Source of the DNA: Aquarana catesbeiana
Lineage: Eukaryota; Chordata; Amphibia; Anura; Ranidae
NCBI RefSeq assembly: GCF_042186555.1
Contig: NC_133326.1
Span: 497,144,063 to 497,208,062 of the forward strand
DNA: 64,000 nucleotides
Reading direction: 5' to 3'
The notes under the pieces are model-generated. The model saw nothing but the letters and a program-made list of their open reading frames with translations, ran no database searches and was not told where the DNA came from. The translations under genes were made by a program, and so were the position numbers. Position 1 is the first letter of the stretch; each line of letters opens with the position of its first letter. This document shows, in pieces, positions 22,721-33,929 of the stretch.

Positions 22721-23975
22721 AGTTTGCTCCAGTGACAAGGAGGGAGGGGATGATGAGGTCACTGACTGTACTTGGGTACCTGAGAGAAGACAGGAGGAAA
22801 GTGAGGAGGAGGGGGAGGCACAACTCCAAAGAGGCAGGAAGTCCTCTAGGGGTCAGCCTAAGTGCAGCCACCCTATTGCATTACACCATAGAGCTCCGCA
22901 GGTGCAGGGCTCTACTGACTCCCCACTGACTTGCAAAAGTTCCTTGGTGTGGGCTTTTTTCGACACGTGTGCAGTAGAAGCTGTTTGCAATCTATGTCTG
23001 AAATGGATCAAGCATGGGCAGAACAGCAGCCGCTTGGGCACCACATGCTTGACAAGACATATGAGGACCTGCCATGCAGTCCGTTGGCAACAGCACTTGA
23101 AAGACCCACATCATAGAAAAAGGCGGACTTCTCCTTGCTCCTCATCTTGGATCTCAAACCCTACTATACCTCCAGTCCTCTCAAAAACTTGCACTGAGAG
23201 GAATAAAGATATAGCAAAAGGTGCCACAAGTACTTGCAGCCAATCTGCTACACCACCAGTTGATTTCAGCAGGCAAATTTTGCTACCCCAGTTGCTGAAT
23301 CGTAAACCAAAATTCTGTCCCAGCCATCCACATGCTCAGTGTCTAAATGCTAGCTTGGCCAAATTGCTAGCACTGCAACTGCTGCCTTTTCAGCTGGTAG
23401 ACTCTGCCCCCTTTTGTGAATTTGTGGAATGTGCTGTACCACAGTGGCAGGTTCCAAAACGACATTTATTTTCACGCAAGGCCATTCCAGCTCTCTGCCG
23501 TAATGTGCAAGGTAATGTTTTGGCCTCGCTGCACAGGGCGGTCAGCTGCAAGGTTTATTACCGCTGAAGAAGCAAAATGATACCCCAGCTCCACTGCCAA
23601 TATGATGATCTTTGAGCTGTGATCCGATGCTCTAGCCAGGACGTTCAGGCCTCAAAATGCAGTACTTGGATCAAAAAAGGGCTGGCGACTCGGATGCTCT
23701 TGAATAAAAGTCCTTTATTGGGTTACATGTAAAAAATAATAAATAAAAGATTCGCCCATGGGACTTTAAATGAGGTGTCCATGCTGATCACAGGTGAACA
23801 AATATAAAAATAGAAAAATGTTGTATTAAGATTTATTAAAATCATTAACGTCCAATACAGGTCATACATATAGATGGCAATTCATAAAAGAAATAGCATA
23901 ACATGATAGTCCTACAAACATAGCCAGAGTGACATACATCAAAGTATCATAAATACAGATATACATAATACATCT

Positions 23976-24020
23976 CTAACCCGACGCGTTTCGCGAGCTC
24001 TCCTCGCATCATCAGGGGCT
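23976..24020 (-). ncRNA. Hammerhead ribozyme in FB2 left arm
   Basis: Complement of the motif at 24519: core CTGATGA (complement at 24009-24015), stem II GCGAG/CTCGC, GAAA (complement at 23989-23992), then CGCGTC with a GUC cleavage position and stem I AGCCC/GGGTT. All invariant positions are kept. Confidence 0.8.
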
Positions 24021-24518
24021 GATGTGTATATCTGATGTCTGTAACAAGTAAAAAGAGTAAAAAATAATAATTTGGAGTATAGGTTATGATTTGGACAAAG
24101 GCACAAAGCCAAAACTAATGGTCACCGTACTTACTTGTCAGGTAATTAGCTCCAGGGGTCAACCCCCAGCAGGGGCGGACGGAGAGCCTCTCCCACGGGA
24201 GCTGAAGGGACGACGGCCAAAGCATGGAAAGCCGAGGTCAGGCATAGGGCAGGCAGGACAACAGAATGGAAAAGAGGAGGAGAGGGTTGGACGCAAATGT
24301 CACCCAGAATCCTTGCAGAGTGTGCTCACTATAATAAGATATATGAGTATAAATATATATATATGTAAATCTATAAAAATAGATGTAGCAGAGGAATACG
24401 AAACAGTATAACGGTGACCATTAGTTTTGGCTTTGTGCCTTTGTCCAAATCATAACCTATACTCCAAATTATTATTTTTTACTTTTTTTACTTGTTACAG
24501 ACATCAGATATACACATC

Positions 24519-24561
24519 AGCCCCTGATGATGCGAGGAGAGCTCGCGAAACGCGTCGGGTT
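24519..24561 (+). ncRNA. Hammerhead ribozyme in FB2 right arm
   Basis: Stem I 5' strand AGCCC (24519-24523), core CTGATGA (24524-24530), stem II GCGAG and CTCGC (24532-24546), GAAA (24547-24550), CGCGTC (24551-24556) with a GUC cleavage position, and stem I 3' strand GGGTT (24557-24561). Stem III is minimal, as in retroelement hammerheads that are thought to act best as dimers. Confidence 0.82.
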
Positions 24562-24887
24562 AGAGATGTATTATGTATATCTGTATTTATGATACTTTGA
24601 TGTATGTCACTCTGGCTATGTTTGTAGGACTATCATGTTATGCTATTTCTTTTATGAATTGCCATCTATATGTATGACCTGTATTGGACGTTAATGATTT
24701 TAATAAATCTTAATACAACATTTTTCTATTTTTATATTTGTTCACCTGTGATCAGCATGGACACCTCATTTAAAGTCCCATGGGCGAATCTTTTATTTTT
24801 TATGTGAAATATAGGGATGGAGGTGTCTCATGTTAAGGAGCATCTTTCAGTCTTTTTCTTTTCTTTATTGGGTTACATGGGTACACG

Positions 24888-24938
24888 AGTACAGGCTACG
24901 CTGATGCGTTTCGGCTAAGAAGCCTTCATCAAAGCATA
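24888..24938 (-). ncRNA. Hammerhead-like sequence of PLE-3, core C replaced
   Basis: On the minus strand: stem I strands TATGCT and AGCGTA can pair over six positions, the core reads TTGATGA instead of CTGATGA, stem II is GGCT/AGCC, followed by GAAA and CGCATC. The change of the first core C would be expected to abolish cleavage in standard hammerheads. Confidence 0.65.
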
Positions 24939-25286
24939 CATGTTTGATTTAAAAACTGATATTTATAACAGAGTAAGCACTCCAAATAGGGCAGGTGCAT
25001 CCTAATCAGAGCAATCAAAACAATTAAAAACACTTGGAGAAAAGAAAGAGAAGCACAGCAGGCATACGAGAAACATATGAACAAATAAAGCATATTCAAA
25101 ATGGTGCAATAAATGTATCAAACAATGCGACTATGTTGAAAAATGCGATTATGTTAAAAAAAGGTTTATATCCATCCTATCGTTCAAACCATACGGTTTT
25201 CTAGTATTGAGGGTATGTATCCACCATACTTCACACTTGAGCAAAATATGATGAGTGTCACCTACTCTTGGGGTTTTTTAACCTGT

Positions 25287-25610
25287 TCAGCACCAAAAAA
25301 GGAAAAAGTGTTTACCAAGATCACCATGATGGAATTCCCGGAAATGTTTTGACACATTTGAGATATTTTTAGCATTAGTATTTGTAGTGTCATTCACATG
25401 TTCCAGGATTCTAACTCTCAACGGGCGTATAGTGCACCCAGCGTATTGTAGACTGCAGGCACTACACTGAATAACATATACCACCGATTTAGAGTTGCAG
25501 TTTATATACTATTTGATGGTATATGTTTTCTTGGTAGAAAAAGAAAAAACTGAGGTGCTTTTTTTATGTCTATGACACTGCCTACAGGTGTTATGGCCAC
25601 ACATGTAGGA
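25287..25610 (-). pseudogene. PLE-3 cysteine motif and GIY-YIG endonuclease fragment
   Basis: Reading leftward from 25610: CGHNTCRQCHRHKKST (two cysteine pairs, the putative zinc-binding linker of PLE proteins), KKTYTIK, a stop, then an open stretch (25287-25484) with VVYVIQCSACSLQYAG, the GIY-YIG region, and TIRPLRVRILEHV. It ends in HHGDLGKHFF before a stop. The reverse transcriptase is absent, consistent with 5' truncation at insertion. One nonsense codon lies between the linker and the nuclease. Confidence 0.78.
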
Positions 25611-27599
25611 ACCTACAGTGGAAAGCCCGGTCTGCGATTTGTTTGACTTCTTTTATATTAACGCTAACTCATGGTCCAGCAGGCATGGGCAGGGACGTTA
25701 CCTTTCCTTCATGGCGCACTGGGTAATTCTGCTGGCATCTGGGAAGAATGCAGGACAGGGTTCAGTGTTGGAGCTTGTTCCGCCACCACGCCTCCAAAAA
25801 GCTGGTGGTGATTCTGCCACAACAGCTGTATGCTCCCCTCCCTCCTCTTCTTCTTCCTCTAGGGCCTCTTCTGCAGAATTGTCCTCTGAACCAGCAGTAC
25901 TCCGTAAGTGCTCAAGGGGCTATGCAACCAGTCATGCTAAAAGATGCCATGTGGTGCTTCAGTTGGTCTGCCTAGGGGACAGGAGCCACACTGGGTCAGA
26001 GATTCTGTCACCTCTGCAGGGGCAGGCTCAGAGGTGGTTGACGCCACGGTAGCTTGAGCCAGGAACAGTTGTATGCGACAGCAACCGTCTCTCCGTCCTC
26101 CGACAGGGACACTTGACCCATATTCCATGCTTGGCACATGTCCTGAATTCAGTGGTGCAGTGTTTCTTGACCAGGTATCCAGGCTTACAAGATCTCCTGA
26201 GGCAGTCCAGAAAAGTCTGTAGTCATTTCCGGCGGTCATACAATGGCAGTACTCGGCTGGCTGACATCAAAGGTAATTTAACCTGCCCACCAACCGCCTC
26301 ATTTGTGACATGCCCACCAGGTGAACTCAACATTGGCAATGCTGCAGTGGCTGCACACACAGCAGAGGGCCACCAATGAGTACCTGTGTGAGTATGGCAC
26401 CCGGACAGGGTCAGGGGAGCTTGGCATCTTTTCGCCACGCCAGTGGCTACTGATAAAAGATGCATGTCACCATTTGAGAAGGCCACAAGGATGGTGAGCA
26501 GCGACAATGCATGCATTAGTGACACTGTCCCTCTAGTCTTCCTGCTGGAGCACACGCTTCGTGGAATCATGGACAGGGCACTTGAGGCAGAACAGCGGGA
26601 GGAAGAGGAGGACTTCCTTTCCTCTCAAGGTCCCCTTTATGCAGATAGCATTCCTGTGGGGCCGCCAAACACACAGGAAGAAGAGGGGGAGGAGGATTGT
26701 GTCAGCATGGATGTAGAGGATAACACTCAGCAGCAGACTTCAAGGGATGGTTTTCAGTCCCCAGAAACCCAAGGAGTTTTACGTGGCTGGGAGGAGGCAG
26801 TTCCTGATAATATCATCCTTAGTGACCCAGAGGACTCAGAATCGAATGCCTCTGCAAACTTATGCTGCATGGCCTCCCTGATTCTGCAAAGCCTGTGAAA
26901 GAACCCTAGGATTCCTGGTATTAAGGAGGGGGATCATTACTGGCTGGCAACCCTTCTTGAACCATGTTACAAGGGTAAAGTGGCAGAACTCATCCTGCCT
27001 TCGCAGAGGGAGCAGAGAATGAAACATCTTCACGTGGCCTTCATGTGGCATCATTTCCTGGTGCTGGACAATTTGTTTCTGAGGCTTCATTCGGTCAGAG
27101 GAAGAGCGGTGGAGAAGGTGGCCGGGTGACCAATGCCTTTAAAGAATTTCAGTCCTCTGCCCCAAGGCCTGATAGGTATAAGCAACCATCGCCAGCGTCT
27201 GCATTATATGGTGCAGGAATATCTAGGGGCAAGAGCAGACTTGGAGACCTTTCCAACAGAGCATCCACTGGGATACTGGGTCTTGAGGATGGACCACTGG
27301 CTAGAACTTGCTCAATATGCAATCGAGCTACTGGCCTGTCCTGCATCCAGTGTGCTTTCTGAACGCACATTCAGTGCTGTTGGAGGGTTAGTAATGGATC
27401 AATGAGTGTGCCTGTCCACAGACTCCGTTGATAGGTTCACATTTATAAAAATGAATCAGTCCTGGATCAGCAGCTATCAAGCCCCCGGTGCTGATGTAAC
27501 TAATTAAATTTGCTATGGATCTGGGATCCCTTGAAGACTGCCTATGCTCCTTATCCTATGCCTGAATCTTGACAATGCTAGCTTCCAACAATATTTTTG

Positions 27600-27860
27600 T
27601 TTTAGGGCACTGCCATCACCCAAGGCCCAATTTTTCTGTCCATGTTTAACAGCTCCATGTAATTACAATTTTTGAAATAATATTTAACAGCAGGGCCCGT
27701 TCCTGCACTAAACAAGAGTAACTGTGAGGGGTTACAGTGTTCTGGCACTACCAACACCCATGGCCCAATTTTTCTGCACCTGTTTGACTGGGGCATGTAA
27801 CTAAAATTTTTCAAATAATATTTAACAGCAGGGCCCATTCCTGCGCCCAACAAGAGTAAC
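27600..27860 (+). repeat. 3' subterminal repeats of hAT element
   Basis: Two copies of a unit of roughly 130 bases: GGCCCAATTTTTCTG followed by TGTAA and AATAATATTTAACAGCAGGG then CCCGTTCCTGC (27630-27700 and 27760-27850), each followed by AACAAGAGTAACTG. They lie just behind the hAT transposase remains; L2-B begins in the second copy. Confidence 0.75.
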
Positions 27861-27899
27861 TGAATGAATGAATGATTTGTAAAGCGCAAATCTGCGAAT

Positions 27900-30789
27900 C
27901 TTCGGTCTCCCCTTGCTTTGTAGCGGTATTTGGGAATGAGGAAGAGGTTTTGGTTGGATGATTGCAGATTGCGATTGGGTGTGTAGTGTTTTATTTTCTC
28001 TCTGAGGTATTGAGGGGCGTTACCTTGTATGCATTTGTGGGTGAGGCAGAGGGTCTTGAATGTGATCCGATTCTTTACGGTTAGCCAATGGAGGCTCCTC
28101 AGGGATGGGGAGATGGACTCCCAGGGTTTTTTTCCTGTTAGCAGTCTTGCCGCCATGTTTTGGATGGCCTGTAGGCGCGCAAGCTCATATTGGGGTAATC
28201 CTCTGTAGAGCGAGTTTGCGTAGTCGAGTCGGGAATTGATGATTGTTCCAACTACTGCTGCTTTGTCCTATTCTGGGATGAAGAGGATGAGTCTGCGTAG
28301 CAGGCGGAGGAGATGGTGAGATCCACTAACTACTGATCCTATTTGTGCATCCATTGTCATTTCTGAGTCAAAGATAACTCCGAGACTCTTGGCTTTGGTG
28401 CTCGGAGAGATGGTCTATCCAAAGATGGGGGGCGTTGTCCATGGAGTCTTGATTTGGGGATTTTGGTTAGCGTGTAGGAAAAGAAGTTCTGTTTTTGACC
28501 CGTTGAGTTTGAGGAAACTAATGTTCATCCAATCATCTATCAAAGTGAGGTATTTCTCTAATTGCTGATGGTGGTCTTTTTGTCCGGTGATGCGGAAGTA
28601 GATTTGGGTGTCGTCAGCATATGAGTGGAAGCAGAGGTCAGATTTTTTGATGATTTTGAGGAGTGGGTGGATGTAGATGTTGAATAGCACTGGCGACAAG
28701 GGTGAACCCCGAGGGACTCCACAGGAGATTGTTCGGGTTTCAGAGGTGAATGCTCCTAGTTTCACTGTCTGAGAGCGATTCTCTAATAACGATGCAAACC
28801 ATTTTAGACTAGAATCTGTGGCTCCTGCTACTTCTGTGAGGCGGACAAGTAGAGTATTGTGGTCCACTGTATCAAAGGCTGCACTGAGGTCTAACAGTAC
28901 CAGGAGGCATGATTCTCCGTCATCTCCTGCTTCGAGGGCATCATCTCATATTTTTAGAAGTGCAGTTTCTGTGCCGTGGCCTGGGCGGAACCCTGATTGT
29001 AGAGTGTCCAGAAGTTGATGCGTGTCCAGGTGGCATTGTAGCTGTTGTACTACCACTTTCTCCATAATCTTGGAGATGGTGTTAAGGCTTGTTATCGGTC
29101 TGCGGTAGTTAGGGTCCTTAGGGTCGAGATTGGGTTTCTTTAGCAGGGGTTTGACGATGCCTTGCTTGAGGGTGGTTGGCGCAATCCCTACTTTGAACGA
29201 CTGATTTATGAGGTATGTTATCGTGGGAGCCAGAATGTCGGAGCATTCTTTAAGGAGTTTTGTGGGAATGATGTCATTTGGTGATGTGCTGTCTTGAAGG
29301 CTTCTCATAATGTCTTTAGTCGTGTCAGTGGTGATTGGGGTCAGGAAGACGTCCGGCGGTTGTGTGATGTTCGTGATATCCTCTTTTTGCTTTTCTTGGG
29401 TAAGGTTGGTTGTTTTTTTCTGTTGAATTGATTTTCGAATGTTGTTGATTTTGTCAATAAAGAAATTTGATAACGCATTGCAGAATTCCTGAGTATCGCT
29501 TGCTGGGGGCTCTAAGCAGGTTGGGTTCATTGACTGGGCAACTATTTTGAAAAGTTCCCGCGGCTGGTTTAAGGCAGTTCAGATGATGTTTGAGAAATGT
29601 TCTTTTTTGGCTTCGAAGATTGCTTTGTGGTATCTAACAGTGAGTACTTTGTAGTTTGTATGGTTTTTCTTGGTAGGATTTCTTCTCCACGCTCTTTCAG
29701 CTCTTCTACGTTCTTGCTTGAGTAGGGTGAGAGTGTCATTAAACCATCTCAAGTTTTTTCTGCGGATGAGTGTTCTGCGTTTTGGCGCTACTAAGTCTGC
29801 TGTTTGTAGTAATGCCTTATTTAGGGAGTTGAGTGTTTGTTCCGTTGAGAGGTTTAAGTTTAGCGATTGTATTTTGTTTGATAATGTGGTTTTGAAGAGT
29901 TCAGAGTGCAGTTTCTTCTGGGATCTGTTCCAGTGTGTTGTTGTTGCATGTTTCTGTTTTTGGAGGGTGGTGTTAGTGGTGATTTTAAATTTGATGGCGT
30001 GGTGGTCCGTCCATGGTAGTGGTGTGTTGTCGAATATGTTGATGTCCATATTCTGTTTGAAGATGAGGTCTAGAGTGTGTCCTGAGCCGTGCGTGGGAGT
30101 ATTTATCAGCTGTTGAAGACCTAGTTCTTCCAGTTGGTTGATGCAGGCAGTCGCAATAGGGTCTTGGGTAGAGTTTGCCCAGAGGTTTAAGTCCCCAAGT
30201 ACCAGGTTTTTGGTTTTCAAGGTGTGCATTGAAATGAATTAATTGAGTGGTGTAAGGAGATTGGTCTTTGGTCCTGGTGGCCTGTAGCATAGTAGTATGT
30301 GAATGGTGTCTTGGGGTGTTGTTTGAAGATGCAGGGGGAGTATCTCCATGAAAGGCACTGAGTTCTGTGAAGTTGGTTTGGTGAAGGCAAGGTGCGATTT
30401 GAAGATCACTGCTAGGCCTCCTCCTTTTTTCCTATTCTATGCTCGGTTAGGATGCTGTAGTTCTCAGGCACTAATTCAGTTAGGATAGTGTTGCAGTCGG
30501 ATGTTAGCCAGCTTTCCGTAATGAAGAGGCAATCTATGTTGTTTTCGATGATGAAGTCATGGATTTCCAGTCTGTGCTTGACTGCAGATCTGGTGTTGAT
30601 CAGGGCGCATGCTAGTTGTTGTGGTTGGATTGGTGTCTCCCTGTATTTGATGGTTGCTTGTATGTTGGTCCTAAGTAGTTTTTCTTTTTTTAGTCTTTTT
30701 TGAGTGGCGGTTGGTAAAGTTGAAGCGATGTTTCTTAGCCTGTGGAGGGCGTCCGCTGTGTTCTTGAAATTGAACATGGTGAGAAGCAC
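27900..30789 (-). pseudogene. L2-B endonuclease-reverse transcriptase, few breaks
   Basis: Long open parts follow each other leftward. Endonuclease: INTRSAVKHRLEIHDFI and CLFITESWLTS (30412-30600), KNLVLGDLNLW (30180-30215), THGSGHTLDLIF and TDHHAIKF (29985-30090). Reverse transcriptase: NDIIPTKLLKE and NYRRPITSLNTISKIMEK (29070-29300), LQSGFRPGHGTETALLK (28950-29000), PQGSPLSP-equivalent GVPRGSPLSPVLFNIYIHP, and SYADDTQIYF (28590-28620). C-terminus: LRSLHWLTVKNRI (28060-28120). Breaks: a gap in frame near 29540-29580, a stop between 28946 and 28867, and frame loss around 28160-28410. The enzyme nicks and copies LINE RNA; this copy cannot make it whole. Confidence 0.85.
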
Positions 30790-31390
30790 AAGTTGCTGAG
30801 GGGGGGGGGGGATGGAGGCTACCTACCGCCTTCCTGTTGATCCAGAGGAAGGGAAAAAAAACCCTAGCTGAGCTGGCCAATTGCTACAGCAGAGGAAAAA
30901 TTCCTTCCTGACCCCCTGAGGGGCGATCGGACTCAAGGACCCTGGATCAAACTGCTAGGTTACCCCGTGGGCTTACCTGTACAGGATGGGTCTAGGAGGA
31001 TCTAAGATGGACGCTGGTCAGGTCCGGTGGTAACCTGTGCCCACGCAGGGAAGTCCAGTGTCGAGGAGGGGGCTGGCTGGATGTAGGCTGCAGCCGTGGT
31101 CTGTCCCCCGAGTCTAACTGCTAGAGAACGGGGTGATTGGACGGCGGCTGCGGTGGTGCCCCCGGGGGGGTGGGACCGTGGTAGGGGTCGGTGGGGTGGT
31201 GGTCCTGCCTGGAGGTGGGCCGGTGCAGGCCTGGGGGGGCCAGGAGGGACCGGGTCCTGGTACTAACCTGCTGGGGGGGTCCGGGATGAGCTCTGGGTGG
31301 AGGTGGTGGATTGCGGCCGCACTGGGTGTACCAAGATGGCCGACGGGCTAGGCCCGAGCCGCGGGCTTGCCTGATGCTACGCTCCTAGGT
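30790..31390 (-). promoter_or_regulatory. GC-rich 5' untranslated region of L2-B
   Basis: Upstream (right) of the L2-B coding sequence is a GC-rich stretch with G-runs on the plus strand (for example 31162-31168 and 31270-31276). By analogy with other LINEs it probably holds the internal promoter; no specific element was recognised, so the role is inferred from position. Confidence 0.45.
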
Positions 31391-31409
31391 TCTAACCTCA
31401 TGTAAGAGG

Positions 31410-32182
31410 TTTACAATCACTTTAATGAGTGCATTCCACTTATACTATTACAGTAGCGCAGAAAGCTTTGCTAACTCCCCCCAACGGACTTCAGTGTATG
31501 ATGGGAAAATAGTTTATGACTAGGAGTTTAAACAGTGGTGCAACGAGCTTGCTCTGTATCAGAGGTTTACAAACTGTTTCTAAACCACATTCAGATTAAG
31601 GCTAGGTTGACATCGATAAGATCAGAAGAGAAGTTGAGTCAATTTGAAAAACTATGTAATTCACGGGGGCCTGTTAAACATTACATAGCGTAAAATACCT
31701 TTGGAAATGGCGGAGCTGGGAATACCTCCATACAATGAAAAATGGGAAAAGGATTTGGGTACACGATTAACAGAGCAGTAATTAAATAAAATACTAAGAG
31801 CTGTATATAGTTACTCGGTGGATATTAACAGCATAGAAATGAACTATAAATGTCTGGTGAAATGGTATATAACTTAAAGCACATAAATATCAACTAGAGA
31901 AATCCCCATTGTGTTGGAGAGGATGTAACTCTGAATGCACTATGACCCACATACGGTGGGAATGCCAAAAGATACGGGAATATTGGCGGGAGGTCAGACA
32001 AAAGATAGTTGAAATCTCTGAAATTGAGGTACCAGATAATCTGTGGAGCTGTCTATTTCATAGTACAAATAATACAAAAAAGCAGTATAAGAATACATTA
32101 GTTCTCTACTTGCTAAATGCAGCTAAAGGAGTAATACCAAAAAAATGTCTTGATCCAGAAAGACCTACAACAAGGGAATGGT
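31410..32182 (+). pseudogene. L1/Tx1 ORF2 C-terminal fragment (L1-C)
   Basis: Degraded 3' part of an L1-type ORF2. Blocks include LGTRLTEQ (about 31759), AVYSYSVDINSIEMNYKCLV (31802-31860), and an open stretch with the cysteine motif CWRGCNSECTMTHIRWEC (31912-31962), REYWREV and LLNAAKGVIPKK. It ends at the TTAA at 32183 where a TTAA-flanked element starts. The 5' part is missing. Confidence 0.75.
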
Positions 32183-32186
32183 TTAA

Positions 32187-33124
32187 CAACTTCAAAACAG
32201 GGCACTTTCCCCCCTTCCTGCCCAGGCCAATTTTCAGCTTTCAGCGCTGTCGCCTTTTAACCACCTCCCACTCGCCCACTGCACATATACGGCTGGGTGG
32301 TTATTTCCTCCTTCTGAGTGGACGTTCAGGAACGTCCTTCAGAAGGTGAGGGATCGCGCACGTGCCCGTGCAGCGGCGCAATCCCAATGCGCTCGTGTCA
32401 CCCTGGACACGGCGCATCTCAGATCGGCAGCAAGGCTCTGTGACTGGCCCTCCTGATCACATGATGGCTGTGTCCAACCACAGTCATCATGTGATGTAAA
32501 TATAGAGTCGGTTGCTAGGCGATCAGCTCCCCTCTTCTCACACGGAAGTTGTCAGCGAGGAGAGGGAGAGCGGATAGTTGCAGCCGGCTGGCGATCAGTG
32601 AGTAAGAGCTGTTTTTTACAGTTTTTTACACACTTATCACCAGCCCAGTGTGCCCACACAATGTCCCCACAACAGTGTCACCACACACATGTCCCCACAC
32701 AGTAAAAACACCTGTCCCCCACATGTCCCAGTAAAATCATCTGTCCCAATAATCATCTGCGTACATATGTCTGGGACCGGCCCCTTCCTCGGATCTGTGA
32801 TCACCCGAGTCTCAGTCACTCGGTGATCACAGCGCACGCTGTGGCCGTCATTCGGCTGTAGCGCGGACGGCAAGAGGTTAAAATTGAAAGTAGAAAATAT
32901 TGTTTTTTTCGCTCTTTTTTCCGCTTATATCGCAAAAAAATAAAAAACTGAGTAGTGAATAAATACCACCAAAATAAAGCTCTATTTGTGTGAACAAAAT
33001 TATAAAAATTTCATCTGGGTACAGTGTTGCATGACCGCGCAATTCTCATTGAAAATGTGAGAGCACTGAAAGCTGAAAATTGGCCTGGGAAGGAAAGGGG
33101 TGAAAGTGCCCAGTATTGAAGTGG
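32187..33124. mobile_element. TTAA-flanked non-autonomous DNA element with nested copy
   Basis: TTAA lies at 32183-32186 and 33125-33128. Ends are inverted repeats: left AACTTCAAAACAGGGCACTT, right AAGTGCCCAGTATTGAAGTGG, with similarity continuing through the CAGCTTTCAGCGCTG block on the left and its inverted partner on the right. A second TTAA element (32261-32877) sits inside. No coding sequence. Confidence 0.8.
32261..32877. mobile_element. Nested TTAA-flanked element
   Basis: Flanked by TTAA at 32257-32260 and 32878-32881. The left end is CCACCTCCCACTCGCCC and the right end GACGGCAAGAGG, consistent with the CC(A/G)CTT-type ends of this family. It contains a short palindromic block (CATGATGGCTGTG against CAGTCATCATGTG, 32460-32495) and no gene. 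Confidence 0.75.
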
Positions 33125-33128
33125 TTAA

Positions 33129-33332
33129 ATGACAATTGCGCGATCATGCAACGCTGTACCCAAACAAAATTTTTATCATTTTGTTCCCACAAATAGAGCT
33201 TTCTTTTGGTGGTATTTGATCACCACTGGAGTTTTTATTTTTTGCTAAACAAATTTAAAAAAAATGAAAATTTTGAAAAAAAAAAGTTTTTTTGTTTCCA
33301 TTATAAAATGTTGTAAATAAGTACGTTTTCTC
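33129..33332 (-). repeat. Fragment of TTAA-family repeat
   Basis: Holds the shared blocks GACAATTGCGCGATC, GTACCCAAACAAAATTTTTA and CACAAATAGAGCTTTCTTTT found in the complete members, running into the minisatellite at 33333. Confidence 0.65.
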
Positions 33333-33700
33333 CCTCACTGATGGGCACTGATGAGGCTGCACTGACAGGCACTGATAAGGTGGCACTGATGAGGTGGCAC
33401 CAATGAGGTGGCACTGATGATGGGCACTAATATGCAGCACTGATGGGCATTGATAGGCGGCACTGATGGGCACTCATAGGTGACACTGATGGGCACTGAA
33501 AGGCTGCACTGATGGGTACTTATGGGTGGCACTGATAGGCGGCATGGATGGGCACTGATGGGCATCACTGATAAGGAGGCACTGGCAGGAATTACTGATG
33601 GGCACTGATTTGCATAATTTGTGGGCACTAATTGGCATCCCTGGTGGTCATGGGTGGCATACCTGGTGGTCATCATGGGTGGGCATCCTCAGGGGGGGCT
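33333..33700 (+). repeat. Minisatellite of GGCACTGATGGGCACTGATA type
   Basis: About fifteen degenerate copies of a 22-24-base unit based on GGCACTGATGGGCACTGATA with GGCG or GGTG spacers. The same array in reverse complement appears at 34500-34795 and 37215-37400, so it is an internal part of this repeat family. Confidence 0.85.
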
Positions 33701-33929
33701 GCGCTGATAATCAATCAGTGCAGACCCCCCCTGTCAAGAAAGCAGCCGATCGGCTCTCCTCTACTCACGTCTGTCAGACGCGATAGAGGAAAAGCCGATA
33801 CAGGGATTTTCCTGTTTACACAGTGATCAGCTGTGATTGGACACAGCTTATACAGATAGGTTGACATCGGCAGTGTGTGGAGACCCAGAAGACACAGGGC
33901 CTCGGTGACACTGCAGAAGGTGAGTGGCA

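Larger units (their letters stand above)
23731..24862. mobile_element. Palindromic foldback element FB2 with two hammerheads
   Basis: A 1.1-kb element with 17-bp target duplications on both sides. Two arms of about 395 bases (23735-24132 and 24410-24803) are near-exact inverted copies, around a spacer of about 277 bases and with a one-sided tail of about 60 bases at the right. Each arm contains a complete hammerhead sequence. No coding sequence. The structure is that of a PLE with head-to-head terminal repeats and the coding region removed. Confidence 0.85.
23569..25656 (-). mobile_element. Penelope-like element PLE-3, 5'-truncated, split by FB2
   Basis: A minus-strand PLE fragment inside the hAT gene. 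It keeps the end of the coding region (cysteine motif and GIY-YIG part, 25287-25610) and the terminal repeat with a hammerhead-like sequence (24888-24938). A 17-bp duplication CTTTATTGGGTTACATG marks where FB2 entered (23714-23730 and 24863-24879), so the PLE continues at 23569-23730. Its own flanks read ATTACCGCTGA (near 23557) and ATTAACGCTAA (near 25657), a probable target duplication with two mismatches. Confidence 0.75.
21915..27507 (+). pseudogene. hAT transposase with BED zinc finger, broken and interrupted
   Basis: hAT transposases cut and paste DNA using an RNase H-like domain and a C-terminal dimerisation domain. Visible parts in order: an arginine-rich start (MSRRPPRRGR, 21918); an acidic region (about 22740-22850); a BED finger at 22940-23080 with CNLC and HMRTCH; an RNase H region with THIPCLAHVLN (26113-26145); and the hATC domain near 27280-27395 with YWVLRMDHW, LLACPASSVLSERTFSA. 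A stop at 27403-27405 falls just before the usual end, which continues as STDSVDR in another frame. Insertions at 22330-22720 (minisatellite repeat) and 23569-25656 (PLE-3) split the gene. Frame changes are numerous. It is a transposon gene rather than a host ZBED gene because subterminal repeats flank it on both sides. Confidence 0.82.
27861..31390 (-). mobile_element. L2-type LINE (L2-B), nearly full length
   Basis: Antisense CR1/L2-group LINE whose 3' end at 27861 carries a (GAAT)n microsatellite tail, usual for this group. Coding blocks cover endonuclease, reverse transcriptase and C-terminus from about 30789 to 27900, and a GC-rich 5' region extends to about 31390. It interrupts the hAT 3' subterminal repeats. 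The left-hand split L2-A belongs to a different family, with another tail and different protein sequence. Confidence 0.85.

Noticed and set aside
22276..22871. Minus-strand open frames of 74-130 codons with repeated HQTQPLCPSNAA
   Set aside because: They are translations of the 21-base minisatellite and have no start context or family similarity.
22902..23567. Host ZBED gene
   Set aside because: BED finger and hATC are present, but stops, insertions and flanking subterminal repeats show a transposon copy.
33255..33676. Minus-strand frames with repeated ISAHQC motifs, and similar at 34605 and 37185
   Set aside because: Periodic translations of the CACTGATGGG minisatellite.
33333..33700. CRISPR array
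   Set aside because: Units are degenerate and contiguous without unique spacers, and the sequence is eukaryotic.
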